A DNA stretch of 64,000 nucleotides from Pseudomonas koreensis (GCF_012986595.1 NZ_JAAQYM010000002.1:434001-498000); one strand, 5' to 3'; shown: positions 49,415 to 58,820, counted from the first letter of the stretch. A program made the numbers and translations. The notes: generated by a model not told the origin, from the sequence alone.

Positions 49415-49543
49415 CGCAAAATACAGATTCCGAGTGGTGGTCGGTCGGAGCCATCAGTAGGATAGGCCACCGTCACGGGCCATATCAAAGGCCCAATTTG
49501 CATAGCCCGGCGCACCTTTGCGCAGGTGAATTAGGAATTCCAT

Positions 49544-50413
49544 ATGGACCGCGTGCGAAATTTACTGGAACAGATCCAGAGTCGCCTTGAAGAGCTGAAC
49601 AAGGCCGAACGCAAAGTCGCCGAGGTGATCCTGCTCAACCCACAGCAGGCCACCCGCTTCAGCATCGCCGCCCTCGCCCAGGCGGCGTCGGTGAGCGAGC
49701 CGACGGTCAACCGTTTCTGCCGCTCGTTCGGTGTCAGCGGCTACCCTGAACTCAAGTTGCAGCTGGCGCAGAGCCTGGCCAGTGGCGCGGCGTATGTCAG
49801 CCGCGCGGTGGAGGCCGACGACAACCCCGAGGCGTACACGCAGAAGATTTTCGGCAGCGCCATCGCCTCGCTGGACAGCGCTTGCCAGGCACTCGATCCG
49901 AACCTGATCAGCCGCGCCGTCGACCTGTTGATTCAGGCGCGGCAGATCCACTTCTTCGGCCTCGGCGCTTCGGCACCGGTGGCGCTGGATGCGCAGCACA
50001 AGTTCTTCCGTTTCAACCTGGCGGTCACTGCGCATGCCGATGTGCTGATGCAGCGGATGATTGCGTCGGTGGCGCACACCGGCGAGCTGTTCGTGATCAT
50101 TTCCTACACCGGCCGCACCCGCGAGCTGGTGGAAGTGGCGCGCATCGCCCGGGAGAACGGCGCTTCGGTGCTGGGCCTGACCGCCGAGAACTCGCCGCTG
50201 GCCAAGGCCAGTACCTTGAGCCTGAACATTCCGCTGCCGGAAGACACCGACATCTATATGCCGATGACCTCGCGGATCATTCAGTTGACGGTGCTGGATG
50301 TGCTGGCGACCGGGATGACCCTGCGTCGCGGAGTGGATTTCCAGCCGCATCTGCGTAAGATCAAAGAGAGCTTGAATGCCAGTCGGTATCCGGTTGGGGA
50401 TGAATTCAACTGA
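49544..50413 (+). CDS. hexR: RpiR-family repressor HexR
   Basis: 289 residues: an N-terminal HTH ([62 protein letters not shown]) and a C-terminal SIS domain ([58 protein letters not shown]) that binds the sugar phosphate KDPG. It represses zwf-pgl-eda and, elsewhere, edd-glk-gltR. Divergent from zwf with 217 bp between starts that contain the HexR dyad. AGGAATT precedes the start. Confidence 0.95.
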   Translation: MDRVRNLLEQIQSRLEELNKAERKVAEVILLNPQQATRFSIAALAQAASVSEPTVNRFCRSFGVSGYPELKLQLAQSLASGAAYVSRAVEADDNPEAYTQKIFGSAIASLDSACQALDPNLISRAVDLLIQARQIHFFGLGASAPVALDAQHKFFRFNLAVTAHADVLMQRMIASVAHTGELFVIISYTGRTRELVEVARIARENGASVLGLTAENSPLAKASTLSLNIPLPEDTDIYMPMTSRIIQLTVLDVLATGMTLRRGVDFQPHLRKIKESLNASRYPVGDEFN

Positions 50414-50442
50414 TCCAGGATCTCGGCGACTGATCAACCGCC

Positions 50443-50507
50443 ATCGCGAGCAGGCTCACTCCTACAGGGGAACGCATTTCAAATGTAGGATTGAGCCTGC
50501 TCGCGAT
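50443..50507. repeat. REP inverted pair between hexR and the mutarotase
   Basis: ATCGCGAGCAGGCTCACTCC and ATTGAGCCTGCTCGCGAT; one mismatch in the arms. Convergent gene junction. Confidence 0.9.
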
Positions 50508-50531
50508 AGGGCCAGCAGCGACAACACATAA

Positions 50532-51386
50532 CTAAGCCGCCGCCCACGCCTGCAAACTCAAATGCGCCTTTTCCCCCGGCGCCAGATGCAGGCTGTCCGT
50601 CCCGCCCGCCGCCGCTTCGACACAGACAAACTCGGTCACTTCATCCCAGCTCACGCCCAGCAACGGCCGTGAACCCGGGTGCCAGACCACGGTGTCGGCA
50701 CTGTCGCCGGTATCGATGCACAGCTCACGCTGCCAGGCGTGATCCTTGAGCTGCAATTCGCCGTCGTGCTGGAACACCCGCTGACAACCGCCATCGACAC
50801 GCAACTCGCCTTCCTGCTGGCAGGACTGGCGGCTCAACTGGTCGTAACCCTGCGCACCTTCTAGCCCAGACAGCGCTATCTCACCGACATCGCCAATACG
50901 CCAGTAAGCGTGCAAAGCCTGGCTCAACTGGCACGGCATATCGTCCTGATGCTCGGTGCTCAGGCGCAATTCCATGCGTTCACCCAGGTGCGCATGCAGG
51001 TCCGCCTGCCAGTCGCACAACTGCAACTGCCAATGCAGGCGCACGCCGTCGTCGGCACTGCTGCTGTCGATCAATTTCCAGTCGAGCAGCCGCGCCCAAC
51101 CATGGGACGGCCAGGCGTTTTCACTCGGATGACGGCCATACCACGGCCAGCACACCGGCACGCCACCGCGAATGGCGCCAACGTGCGGCCACTTCGCCGC
51201 GCACCACAACCACGGTTTCTGCCCGCGCGGCTGAAAGTGCAGCAACTGCGCGCCCTGTCGACTGAACACCGCCTGACACAGCGGATGGTCGATCACCAGC
51301 ACATCGCGCATCTGATAGCGCTCCCAGGCGAACACCGGTCGTTCGCGCAGGGATTTGAAGAAGCGTTGCAGCGGATGCTCATGCAT
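50532..51386 (-). CDS. D-hexose-6-phosphate mutarotase, YeaD-like
   Basis: 284 residues, galactose-mutarotase-like beta-sandwich: VIDHPLCQAVFSRQGAQLLHFQPRGQKPWLWCA, IRGGVPVCWPWYGRHPSE (the phosphate-binding region of YeaD), HGWARLLDWKLI and SQALHAYWRIGDV. The catalytic His and Glu are probably in PSHGWAR and the WDEVTEFVCVEAA end. Interconverts alpha and beta anomers of hexose-6-phosphates. It fits the pathway, because Zwf uses the beta anomer. It lies downstream of oprB on the same strand, 114 bp after its stop. Confidence 0.85.
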   Translation of the reverse strand: MHEHPLQRFFKSLRERPVFAWERYQMRDVLVIDHPLCQAVFSRQGAQLLHFQPRGQKPWLWCAAKWPHVGAIRGGVPVCWPWYGRHPSENAWPSHGWARLLDWKLIDSSSADDGVRLHWQLQLCDWQADLHAHLGERMELRLSTEHQDDMPCQLSQALHAYWRIGDVGEIALSGLEGAQGYDQLSRQSCQQEGELRVDGGCQRVFQHDGELQLKDHAWQRELCIDTGDSADTVVWHPGSRPLLGVSWDEVTEFVCVEAAAGGTDSLHLAPGEKAHLSLQAWAAA

Positions 51387-51432
51387 TGGCCACGGTTCCG
51401 AATTCGACTGTCATGGGTTGCGCCCACCCTCC

Positions 51433-51462
51433 AAAAAAAAGCGGACAGCCTGGGCTGTCCGC
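51433..51462 (-). terminator. Rho-independent terminator after oprB
   Basis: GCGGACAGCC-tg-GGCTGTCCGC, a perfect 10-bp stem followed on the minus strand by TTTTTTTT. It starts 39 bp after the oprB stop and probably separates oprB from the mutarotase gene. Confidence 0.92.
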
Positions 51463-51500
51463 AAATATGCGCACATAGAGAGGAGCTTATCGCAACAGCG

Positions 51501-52850
51501 TTAGAACACCGACTGAATTTTCAGGCCGGCGACCAAAGCGTTGTCCACTGCGTCAACGCCACCCGGGTGAGTGATGTATTGCAGGTTAGGACGCACCGTC
51601 AGCCAGTTGGTGACGTGGAAGCCGTAGTTGATCTCGTAGTTGTATTCGGTTTCACGAATCGGCGAGAACACCGGGTTGTCGTAGTCCGAAACACCGTTGG
51701 AAGCATTCAGCAGTTCGGCGTTTTTCTTCACGTCATCGTTGACGTGGATGCGCGCCGCGCCAATGCCGACGTCATCCTTCGGACGGGCATCGAACGGGCC
51801 TTTGTAGACAAACATCACCGACTGGTAGTTGTCGATGAAGTTGGTGTCCTTGTCGTGGAACGTGGCGTTGGCCGCAATGTTCAGACCACGAGACGCATCA
51901 CCGTTGTGGCTGGTGAGTTGCTGCTGCGCGACGAACCAGTAGCCGTGTTTGCTGCTGTGGGTCTTGTACGCATCGCGAGTGGTTGCAGCGTCGAGACCGT
52001 TGACGTCTTCACGGACGTCGCTGGCATCAGCGGTGCTCTTGTAGTAACCGACGCGGTATTCGCCCGGCAGGCTGTTGACCTTCGGCGACCAGACCAATTC
52101 AACCGGCAGAACAGTACCGGCGGTGCCGCTGCCACTGAGCTTGAAGCCGTTGCCGTGTTCCAGCTGCGACGGGTTCTGGTTGTACGCGCCGATCTGCGCG
52201 TAGAGCTCGTCGTTGATGTTGTACTTGACGCGGATCGCGGCCTGGCTGACGGGCCAGTTGTACCAGATGTTGGTCGCCCAGTTACCCACTTGCGAGCCGC
52301 AGAACGCCAGGTTCTGGAAGTCGCACGGGAAGGTGTTGAAGTCTTCGCCTTCGCCGAAGTAACCGGCCTTGACGTCGAGCTTGTTGTCGAAGAACTGGTG
52401 CTGAATCCACAACTGGGTCAGACGCACCATGTGGCCACGGCCGTAGACTTCCTGCGAGGACGACAGGGTGCCGGCACGCGGATCGCCCACGCGATCGTTG
52501 GAGATGTTGTAACCGTTACGGTTGGTCAACTGGATCTTGGCCTGAGTGTTGTCCCAGCCCCACAGTTTTTGCAGATCCAGTGCCACGCCCAGACCGAACT
52601 GGTCAGCGTAACGCGCAGTCTTGTCGTCGTTGTAGCCGCCATGCAGGTTGCCACCGACTTCCCCAACGTAGTCAGCCTTGATGTCGATACCTTGCTCGAT
52701 CAGCTTGGTCCGCTCGCCACCCCAGTCGCCGGTCATCCATTTCGAATCGGAGCTGAATGCATCGGCAGCCATTGCATTGCCGGCCAGCACCAATGCCGCC
52801 GCAGCTGACACTTGGCAGATCAACCGGGCATTGACGTGTTTCTTTTTCAT
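51501..52850 (-). CDS. oprB: Carbohydrate-selective porin OprB
   Basis: 449 residues, outer-membrane beta barrel for glucose. The signal peptide is residues 1-27 (LICQVSAAAALVLAGNAMAA). DSKWMTGDWGGERTKLIEQGIDIKADYVGEVGGNLHGGYN is the OprB start, with alternating strands after it, and the C-terminus ends in the aromatic Phe (AGLKIQSVF) required for BAM insertion. Downstream of gtsD by a 192-bp spacer that contains a REP pair. An AATAACAATAAA tract lies before the start. The start at 52850 is chosen from the signal peptide; the frame runs on to 52994. Confidence 0.93.
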   Translation of the reverse strand: MKKKHVNARLICQVSAAAALVLAGNAMAADAFSSDSKWMTGDWGGERTKLIEQGIDIKADYVGEVGGNLHGGYNDDKTARYADQFGLGVALDLQKLWGWDNTQAKIQLTNRNGYNISNDRVGDPRAGTLSSSQEVYGRGHMVRLTQLWIQHQFFDNKLDVKAGYFGEGEDFNTFPCDFQNLAFCGSQVGNWATNIWYNWPVSQAAIRVKYNINDELYAQIGAYNQNPSQLEHGNGFKLSGSGTAGTVLPVELVWSPKVNSLPGEYRVGYYKSTADASDVREDVNGLDAATTRDAYKTHSSKHGYWFVAQQQLTSHNGDASRGLNIAANATFHDKDTNFIDNYQSVMFVYKGPFDARPKDDVGIGAARIHVNDDVKKNAELLNASNGVSDYDNPVFSPIRETEYNYEINYGFHVTNWLTVRPNLQYITHPGGVDAVDNALVAGLKIQSVF

Positions 52851-52864
52851 CCCTACATCCTCGT

Positions 52865-52877
52865 CTTTATTGTTATT
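52865..52877 (-). promoter_or_regulatory. Possible Hfq/Crc (CA) motif at oprB
   Basis: Minus strand AATAACAATAAAG fits AAnAAnAA, close to the oprB start and its GAGG. Confidence 0.5.
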
Positions 52878-52925
52878 AACTGTTTTTTTCCAACGTGGTT
52901 TACATAAATTGCAGCATCGAACCCT

Positions 52926-53017
52926 GTGGCGAGGGGATTTATCCCCGATGTTCTGCGCAGCAGACCCGGCTTCTGGGGCCGCTTCGCGCCCCATCGGGGA
53001 TAAATCCCCTCACCACA
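52926..53017. repeat. REP inverted pair between gtsD and oprB
   Basis: TGTGGCGAGGGGATTTATCC and its inverse ending CCTCACCACA; the same sub-family as 11559-11666, with one arm mismatch. It lies inside the gts-oprB region, transcribed from the minus strand. Confidence 0.9.
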
Positions 53018-53042
53018 AAAGTTTGCTCACACATGTTGATAT

Positions 53043-54203
53043 TCAGCGGCCTTTGAACTGCGCCACGTTCGCAGACCGCGCATCGGTCTGTGGTTGCCCG
53101 GCAACGCCCAGACGCTCGCCAGTCTTGGCATCGAACAACAACACTTTTGACGGATCGAATTGCAGGGTCAGGGTCTCGCCCACCTGCGGCGCCACGTCCG
53201 GTGCCAGGCGGCAGCAGACCTTGGTGTCATTCAGGTTGACGAACACCAGCGTGTCCGGACCGGTCGGCTCGGTGACCTGCACTTCGGCCTTGATGCTCGG
53301 CAGACCATTGCCCTCGCCGCTCGCCAGAACAATCTGTTCAGGGCGCAGGCCGAGGATCACTTCGCGATCTTCCAGCCCGGCGTCCTGCATGCTCATCGGC
53401 AGCTCGCAGCGAGCCTGACCGCTGTCGAGCAGTGCCAGCAGACGACCGTCCTTGCGTTGCAGACGCAGCGGGATGAAGTTCATCGGCGGCGAACCGATGA
53501 AGCTCGCCACGAACAGGTTGGCCGGATCGTTGTAGATCTCTTTCGGCGTGCCGAACTGCTGGATGATCCCGTCCTTCATCACCGCCACTTTGTCGCCCAG
53601 GGTCATCGCTTCGATCTGGTCGTGGGTCACGTAGACCGTGGTGGTTTTCAGGCGCTGGTGCATCAGTTTCATTTCGGTGCGCATCTCGACGCGCAGCTTG
53701 GCGTCGAGGTTGGACAGCGGTTCGTCGAACAGGTAGATCTTCGGCCGCCGCGCCAGGGCCCGGCCCATCGCCACACGCTGTTGCTGACCACCGGAGAGCT
53801 GGCCCGGCTTGCGGTTGAGCAGGTGTTCGATCTGCAGCAGCTTGGCCACGCGCGCGACTTCTTCGTCGATCGCCGACTGCGGCATCTTGCGGATCTTCAG
53901 GCCGAACTCGATGTTCTCGCGCACGCTCATGGTCGGGTACAGCGCGTAGGACTGGAACACCATGGCGATGTCGCGATCCTTCGGGCTCATGCCGCTGACG
54001 TCCTGGTCGCCGATCATGATCGCGCCACCGGTGATAGTCTCGAGGCCGGCGATGCAGTTCATCAGGGTCGACTTGCCGCAGCCCGACGGGCCGACGAGGA
54101 TCAGGAACTCACCGTCCTTGATCGACAGTTCGATGTTCTTCAGGGTGTCCGGCAGGCCGGCACCGTAGGTCTTGTTGACGTTGCGAAGTTCGAGCGTTGC
54201 CAT
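53043..54203 (-). CDS. gtsD: Glucose ABC transporter ATPase (MalK-type)
   Basis: 386 residues. Walker A GPSGCGKSTLMN near residue 38, Q-loop FQSYALYP, signature LSGGQQQRVAMGRALA, Walker B KIYLFDEPLSNLDAKLR, and H-loop VYVTHDQIEAMTLGDK. The C-terminal TOBE/MalK regulatory domain (about residues 240-370) ends in GPDTLVFVNLNDTKVCCRLAP. It powers GtsBC. Start 54203 has AAGGGG upstream, 2 bp after gtsC. Confidence 0.95.
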   Translation of the reverse strand: MATLELRNVNKTYGAGLPDTLKNIELSIKDGEFLILVGPSGCGKSTLMNCIAGLETITGGAIMIGDQDVSGMSPKDRDIAMVFQSYALYPTMSVRENIEFGLKIRKMPQSAIDEEVARVAKLLQIEHLLNRKPGQLSGGQQQRVAMGRALARRPKIYLFDEPLSNLDAKLRVEMRTEMKLMHQRLKTTTVYVTHDQIEAMTLGDKVAVMKDGIIQQFGTPKEIYNDPANLFVASFIGSPPMNFIPLRLQRKDGRLLALLDSGQARCELPMSMQDAGLEDREVILGLRPEQIVLASGEGNGLPSIKAEVQVTEPTGPDTLVFVNLNDTKVCCRLAPDVAPQVGETLTLQFDPSKVLLFDAKTGERLGVAGQPQTDARSANVAQFKGR

Positions 54204-54205
54204 GA

Positions 54206-55051
54206 TTACCCCTTGACTGCGCCGGCCGTCAGCCCGCGCACGAAATACTTGCCTGCGACCACATAGACCAGCAGGGTCGGCAGCCCGGCGATCATCGCCG
54301 CTGCCATATCAACGTTGTATTCCTTGGCCCCGGTGCTGGTGTTGACCAGGTTGTTCAGCGCCACCGTGATCGGTTGCGAATCACCGCTGGAGAACACCAC
54401 ACCGAACAGGAAGTCGTTCCAGATCTGGGTGAACTGCCAGATCAGGCAGACCATGATGATCGGGGTCGACATCGGCAGAATGATCCGCCGGAAAATCGTG
54501 AAGAAACCCGCACCATCCAGACGTGCAGCCTTCACCAGCGCGTCAGGAATGCTCACGTAGTAATTACGGAAGAACAGCGTGGTGAACGCCAGACCGTAGA
54601 CCACGTGGACAAACACCAGGCCGGTGGTGGTGCTCGCCAGGCCCATCTTGCCGAGGGTGAACGAGGCCGGCAGCAGCACGGTCTGGAACGGCAGGAAGCA
54701 GCCGAACAGCAGCAGACCGAAGAACAACTGCGAACCGCGGAAGCGCCACATCGACAATACGTAACCGTTCAACGCGCCAATGGCAGTGGAGATGACCACG
54801 GCCGGCACGGTGATCTTGATCGAGTTCCAGAAGTAACCGTCAACGGTGGCCCAGGCCTTGACCCAGCCGATGCCGCTGACCACCGTCGGCCAGCTCAGCA
54901 GGTTGCCGGTGCTGATGTCTTCCGGGGTCTTGAAGCTGGTCAGCAGCATCACCACCAGTGGAATCAGGTACAGCAGGACCGCGAGGATCAGCACCGCGTA
55001 GATCGCCACGCGACTGAGGCTGAAGGCGGGTTTGGCAGCGAGACTAGTCAT
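54206..55051 (-). CDS. gtsC: Glucose ABC transporter permease GtsC
   Basis: 281 residues with six helices, MalG-like. The EAA loop is YYVSIPDALVKAARLDGAGFFTIFRRIILPMSTP (EAA motif as A-A-x-x-D-G-A-G), which docks GtsD. The first helix AIYAVLILAVLLYLIPLVVMLL follows a short cytoplasmic N-terminus. It overlaps gtsB by 8 bp and precedes gtsD by 2 bp, so the three form a tight unit. Confidence 0.95.
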   Translation of the reverse strand: MTSLAAKPAFSLSRVAIYAVLILAVLLYLIPLVVMLLTSFKTPEDISTGNLLSWPTVVSGIGWVKAWATVDGYFWNSIKITVPAVVISTAIGALNGYVLSMWRFRGSQLFFGLLLFGCFLPFQTVLLPASFTLGKMGLASTTTGLVFVHVVYGLAFTTLFFRNYYVSIPDALVKAARLDGAGFFTIFRRIILPMSTPIIMVCLIWQFTQIWNDFLFGVVFSSGDSQPITVALNNLVNTSTGAKEYNVDMAAAMIAGLPTLLVYVVAGKYFVRGLTAGAVKG

Positions 55052-55952
55052 GACGCTTGGTTCTCAGCTCGGAGTACAGGTAAGGCACGATGATCGCGAG
55101 AATCGCACCGAGCATCAGAATCGCACTGGCCGAGCCCATGCCCATCTGGCCGCGACTGAAGGTGAAGGAGTACATGAACATCGCCGGCAGATCAGAGGAA
55201 TAACCCGGGCCACCGGCCGTCATCGCCGCGACCAGGTCGAAGCTCTTGATCGCGATGTGCGCGAGGATCATCACCGCACTGAAGAACACCGGGCGCAGGC
55301 TTGGCAGCACCACTTTCCAGTAGATGGTCGGCATGCTCGCGCCGTCGATCTGCGCAGCACGGATGATCGATTGATCAACGCCACGCAGGCCGGCGAGGAA
55401 CATCGCCATGATGAAGCCCGAGGCTTGCCAGACAGCGGCGATCACCAGGCAATAGACCACGCGATCAGGGTCAATCAGCCAGTCCAGACGGAAGCCTTCC
55501 CAGCCCCAGTCACGCAACAATTTGTCCAGGCCCATGCCGGGGTTGAGCAGCCATTTCCACGCGGTACCGGTAACGATCATCGAGAGCGCCATCGGGTACA
55601 GGTAAATGGTGCGGATAAAGCCTTCACGACGAATGCGCTGGTCGAGGAACACCGCCAGCAGCACGCCGATCACCAGGGTGATGCCGATGAACATGCCACC
55701 GAACACCGCCAGGTTCTTGCTCGCCACCCACCAGCGATCGTTGTCGAACAGCCGTGCGTATTGCGCCAGGCCGGCCCACTTGTAGTTGGGCAGGAACGTC
55801 GAGGTGGTGAACGACAGCACGAACGTCCACAGGATGTAGCCATAGAAGCCCACCAGCACGATGAACATGCTCGGCGCCAGCACCAGTTTCGGTAGCCAGC
55901 GCTGCAGTGCATCGAACGGCGAGGCTTTGCTGAACACAGCAACAGAACTCAT
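55044..55952 (-). CDS. gtsB: Glucose ABC transporter permease GtsB
   Basis: 302 residues, MalF-like, six helices. LAGLRGVDQSIIRAAQIDGASMPTIYWKVVLPSLRPVFF is the EAA loop, with D-G-A instead of the usual D-G-A-x-x-x-Q-x-F-x-x-I-x-L-P pattern read as S-M-P-T-I-Y. The N-terminus PSMFIVLVGFYGYILWTFVLSFTTS is the first helix. It follows gtsA by 150 bp that hold a REP pair, so the stoichiometry of binding protein to permease may be set there. Confidence 0.95.
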   Translation of the reverse strand: MSSVAVFSKASPFDALQRWLPKLVLAPSMFIVLVGFYGYILWTFVLSFTTSTFLPNYKWAGLAQYARLFDNDRWWVASKNLAVFGGMFIGITLVIGVLLAVFLDQRIRREGFIRTIYLYPMALSMIVTGTAWKWLLNPGMGLDKLLRDWGWEGFRLDWLIDPDRVVYCLVIAAVWQASGFIMAMFLAGLRGVDQSIIRAAQIDGASMPTIYWKVVLPSLRPVFFSAVMILAHIAIKSFDLVAAMTAGGPGYSSDLPAMFMYSFTFSRGQMGMGSASAILMLGAILAIIVPYLYSELRTKRHD

Positions 55953-55996
55953 GGGGAAATCCAGTACGAGAGAAAAGGACTACTTGGGCAACTCGT

Positions 55997-56095
55997 CCCC
56001 TTGTAGGAGTGAGCCTGCTCGCGATTGTGGTGTGTCAGTCGATGAATCTGTTACCTGACAAACTGCTATCGCGAGCAGGCTCACTCCTACAGGGG
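55997..56095. repeat. REP inverted pair inside the gts operon (gtsA-gtsB)
   Basis: CCCCTTGTAGGAGTGAGCCTG and its inverse ending CTCCTACAGGGG. It lies 7 bp after the gtsA stop and 44 bp before the gtsB start, within one operon. Confidence 0.92.
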
Positions 56096-56102
56096 CCAAG
56101 GA

Positions 56103-57404
56103 TTACTTGGCCGACTGAACCGCCGCGCCGAGTTTCTTGGCCGCATCGGCCGGGTCGGCTTTCGGGTCGTTGATGTAGTTGGTCACGACATCAAAGAACG
56201 CGCCCTGCACTGCCAGCGTGGTCGCCATGTTGTGCGCCATGCTCGGTTGCAGACCGCCGGACTTGGCGTCAGCCAGGAAGTCCTTGGCAGCGGTTTGCGC
56301 GCAGGAGTCAAAGCCGAGCTTTTCCATGTCGTTCAACATGTCGTTGCGAACCGGAATCGAGCCCTTGTTGATGCTGAAGACTTTCTGGAAGTTTTCACCC
56401 AGCACGACTTTGGCGATGTCCTGCTGACCGGCAGCAGTGCCTTTGTCTTTCTGCTTGAACACCGCCAGCGAGTCGATGTTGTAGGTGAATGCCTTGTCGG
56501 TGCCCGGGAACGCTACGCACTCGTAGTCCTTGCCGGCGACTTTCTTGGCAGCGGTCCATTCGGACTTGGCCCAGTCACCCATGATCTGCATGCCGGCCTT
56601 GCCGTTGATGACCTTGGCCGCTTCCAGGTTCCAGTCCTGGCCCTTGCCGTCGGCGTCCATGTAGGTCGCGACTTTCTTCAGCTCGGTCAGCGCCTTGACC
56701 ATTTCCGGACCGGTCAGCGCTTTGTTGTCCAGCTCGACCAGGGCTTTCTTGTAGCCATCAACGCCCATGACCGAAAGCACCACGGCTTCGAACACGGTGC
56801 TGTCCTGCCAAGGCTGACCACCGTGGGCCAGCGGGATGAAGCCCGCGGCCTTGAGCTTGTCGCCAGCTGCGTAGAATTCTTCGAGGGTGGTCGGGTTCTT
56901 GGTGATGCCGGCTTTCTTGAAGACTTCCGGGTTGATCCACAGCCAGTTCACACGGTGAATGTTCACCGGCACGGCCACGTAATCACCGTCGTACTTCACG
57001 GTATCGGAGACTTTCTTGTCGAGCAGGCTGTCCCACTTCTCTTCTTTGGCAACGTCTTTCAGAACGTCGGTGTCGAGCAGACCGGTCGACGCCCATTCCT
57101 GGATGTCCGGGCCTTTGATCTGGGCAACGCCCGGCGGGTTGCCGGCAACGGCACGGCTTTTCAGCACAGTCATGGCCGTGGCACCGCCACCGCCGGCGAC
57201 AGCGCCGTCTTTCCAGGTGAAACCGTCTTTTTCGACTTGCGCCTTGAGCACATCAACGGCAGCTTTTTCGCCACCGGACGTCCACCAGTGCACGACTTCG
57301 ACCGAACCTTTGGATTCGGCAGCAGAAACACTGAGAGGCAGAATTGCGAGCGGGAACAGGGAGGCGACAGAAATGACAGTAGCGAGGCGAGAAATCGCAT
57401 TCAT
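56103..57404 (-). CDS. gtsA: Glucose ABC transporter periplasmic binding protein
   Basis: 433 residues. Signal peptide at 1-28 ([16 protein letters not shown], cleavage after SAA). The MalE-like fold is seen in [85 protein letters not shown] and [17 protein letters not shown], where the Trp residues line the glucose site. It feeds GtsBCD. The start at 57404 is set by the signal peptide and GGTAC site; the frame continues to 57458. The promoter has the bipartite motif at 57466-57517 and a CA motif near the start. Confidence 0.95.
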   Translation of the reverse strand: MNAISRLATVISVASLFPLAILPLSVSAAESKGSVEVVHWWTSGGEKAAVDVLKAQVEKDGFTWKDGAVAGGGGATAMTVLKSRAVAGNPPGVAQIKGPDIQEWASTGLLDTDVLKDVAKEEKWDSLLDKKVSDTVKYDGDYVAVPVNIHRVNWLWINPEVFKKAGITKNPTTLEEFYAAGDKLKAAGFIPLAHGGQPWQDSTVFEAVVLSVMGVDGYKKALVELDNKALTGPEMVKALTELKKVATYMDADGKGQDWNLEAAKVINGKAGMQIMGDWAKSEWTAAKKVAGKDYECVAFPGTDKAFTYNIDSLAVFKQKDKGTAAGQQDIAKVVLGENFQKVFSINKGSIPVRNDMLNDMEKLGFDSCAQTAAKDFLADAKSGGLQPSMAHNMATTLAVQGAFFDVVTNYINDPKADPADAAKKLGAAVQSAK

Positions 57405-57417
57405 CTGAGATGTACCT

Positions 57418-57430
57418 TTCTTGTTGTTAT
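57418..57430 (-). promoter_or_regulatory. Hfq/Crc (CA) motif at gtsA
   Basis: Minus strand ATAACAACAAGAA fits AAnAAnAA twice in overlap, directly ahead of the AAAGG of gtsA. Confidence 0.6.
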
Positions 57431-57465
57431 GCATGCAAGTCTGGTGCTTGCGCTGCATAGGAGTT

Positions 57466-57517
57466 TAAACAGGACGTTTCCCCCCGCAGGTAACGAAGGG
57501 ATGCGCAAATGTCACCA
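57466..57517 (-). promoter_or_regulatory. gtsA promoter with a bipartite motif shared with the AGE gene
   Basis: On the plus strand: TAAACA at 57466, TAACGAAGGG at 57491-57500, GTCACCA at 57511-57517. The same three blocks with the same spacing (25 and 20 bases) occur at 58821-58872. Read on the minus strand this is TGGTGAC-N10-CCCTTCGTTA upstream of TGTTTA, which could be an extended -10. A GltR site is the likeliest interpretation. Confidence 0.6.
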
Positions 57518-57522
57518 CATGG

Positions 57523-58782
57523 TTACACAGGAACGCTCCGCGACCATTGCGCCAGAGCCGTTGCCATACTGGGTGACAAGGGTAGACGAGGAATCAGCAC
57601 CGCCTGCCAGGCATGGTACAGGTCGGGTTTGCCCGGCCAGATATCGGCGCTCGGACGGTTTTGCGGATCGAGTTCGTGGTGCCAACTGCCATCGCAGCGA
57701 TCGATGAAATGGTTTTCGCAGAACTCCCAGAACCGCCGGTACCAGGTTTCGTATTGCGCATCGCCGGTACGCTTGAGCAAGGCACTGGCAGCGGCGCTGG
57801 CCTCGGCATGGGTCCAGTGCAAGCGATGGCGCACCACGGCTTTGTTGTCCCAGTCGAGGGTGTAGACGATCCCCGGCGCGCCATCGACGTCCCAGCCGTG
57901 ACGGCAGTTCTGCTCGAAGAGTTTTTGCGCATCGGTCGCCAGCCAGCCAGGCGTGAGCATCCCGGCCTGAACCCGAGCCGCTTCGAGGTGCAGCAACAGC
58001 CGCGCCCACTCGAAACCGTGGCCTGGGGTGGTGCCGTAAGGGCGGAAGCCGTCGGCCGGGTTGTCGTGGTTGTACTCGCGCTGCGGTTGCCAGTCGCGGT
58101 CGAAGTGTTCGATGACCAGGTAACCATTGGCGGCGGCGTGGCCGTGAATCACCCGCTCGACGATGCGTTGCGCACGCACCAGCCAGCGCGGGTCTTCGGT
58201 GACATCGGCCAGCGCGAGGAACGCTTCGGTGGCGTGCATGTTGCTGTTGGCGCCGCGATAGGCTTCTTCTTCACGCCAGTCGCGATTGAAGAATTCGCGC
58301 ATGGCGCCCTCTTCTTCGCTCCAGAAATACGTGTCGATGATGTCGATGGCGTCATCCAGCAATGCCTGGGCACCGGGACGTTGCGCGACCACCGCAGAGC
58401 TGGCCGCGAGCGCGACAAAAGCATGCAGATAGGCATTCTTGCCGGTGTTGCCATCGCGATGCTCAGCGACCGCAAACCAGCCGCCGTGCAGGGCATCGCG
58501 CAATGGCCCGCGCAGGGCTGCGATGCCGTGATCGACCAGTTCGGCAAACCCCGGCAGGCCCTGAATGTGGGCCATGGCGAAGCTGTGGGTCATGCGTGCG
58601 GTGTTCATGGTTTCGGCTTGCGCGTGCGCCGGCAGACGGCCGCGCTCGTCGAGGTTGCCGAAACCTTCGGGCAGCTTTGAAGCCTTGGCGAATGCCAGCA
58701 GGCGCAGACCTTCGTCGGCGAGCCATTGCTGGTGGGCAGGGGCGTTCAGCCAACTGCTGAAGCCTGGGTGAAAGGTGTCCAT
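57523..58782 (-). CDS. AGE-family sugar epimerase/isomerase (mannose isomerase-like)
   Basis: 419 residues, an (alpha/alpha)6 barrel: TARMTHSFAMAHIQGLPGFAELVDHG near residue 80, NMHATEAFLALADVT near 190, GHGFEWARLLLHLEAA near 265, and LHWTHAEASAAAS near 330, where the His residues are the catalytic pair of the AGE/YihS/mannose-isomerase superfamily. Length and motifs match D-mannose isomerase rather than renin-binding epimerase. It sits between gtrS and gtsA on the same strand and has the same promoter motif as gtsA, so it probably converts an imported hexose into a usable one. Start 58782 is in front of MDTFHPG. The exact substrate is unknown. Confidence 0.85.
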   Translation of the reverse strand: MDTFHPGFSSWLNAPAHQQWLADEGLRLLAFAKASKLPEGFGNLDERGRLPAHAQAETMNTARMTHSFAMAHIQGLPGFAELVDHGIAALRGPLRDALHGGWFAVAEHRDGNTGKNAYLHAFVALAASSAVVAQRPGAQALLDDAIDIIDTYFWSEEEGAMREFFNRDWREEEAYRGANSNMHATEAFLALADVTEDPRWLVRAQRIVERVIHGHAAANGYLVIEHFDRDWQPQREYNHDNPADGFRPYGTTPGHGFEWARLLLHLEAARVQAGMLTPGWLATDAQKLFEQNCRHGWDVDGAPGIVYTLDWDNKAVVRHRLHWTHAEASAAASALLKRTGDAQYETWYRRFWEFCENHFIDRCDGSWHHELDPQNRPSADIWPGKPDLYHAWQAVLIPRLPLSPSMATALAQWSRSVPV

Positions 58783-58792
58783 GGAGTGGCCC

Positions 58793-58806
58793 TTTTTTGT
58801 TGTTAT
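58793..58806 (-). promoter_or_regulatory. Possible Hfq/Crc (CA) motif at the AGE gene
   Basis: Minus strand ATAACAACAAAAAA, AAnAAnAA, just ahead of the AAAGGGCC before ATG 58782. Nearly the same leader as gtsA. Confidence 0.5.
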
Positions 58807-58820
58807 GACTGCGGGCAGTC

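Noticed and set aside
47560..49590. 676-codon plus-strand frame opposite pgl and zwf
   Set aside because: Shadow of two coupled metabolic genes; it also crosses the divergent zwf-hexR promoter.
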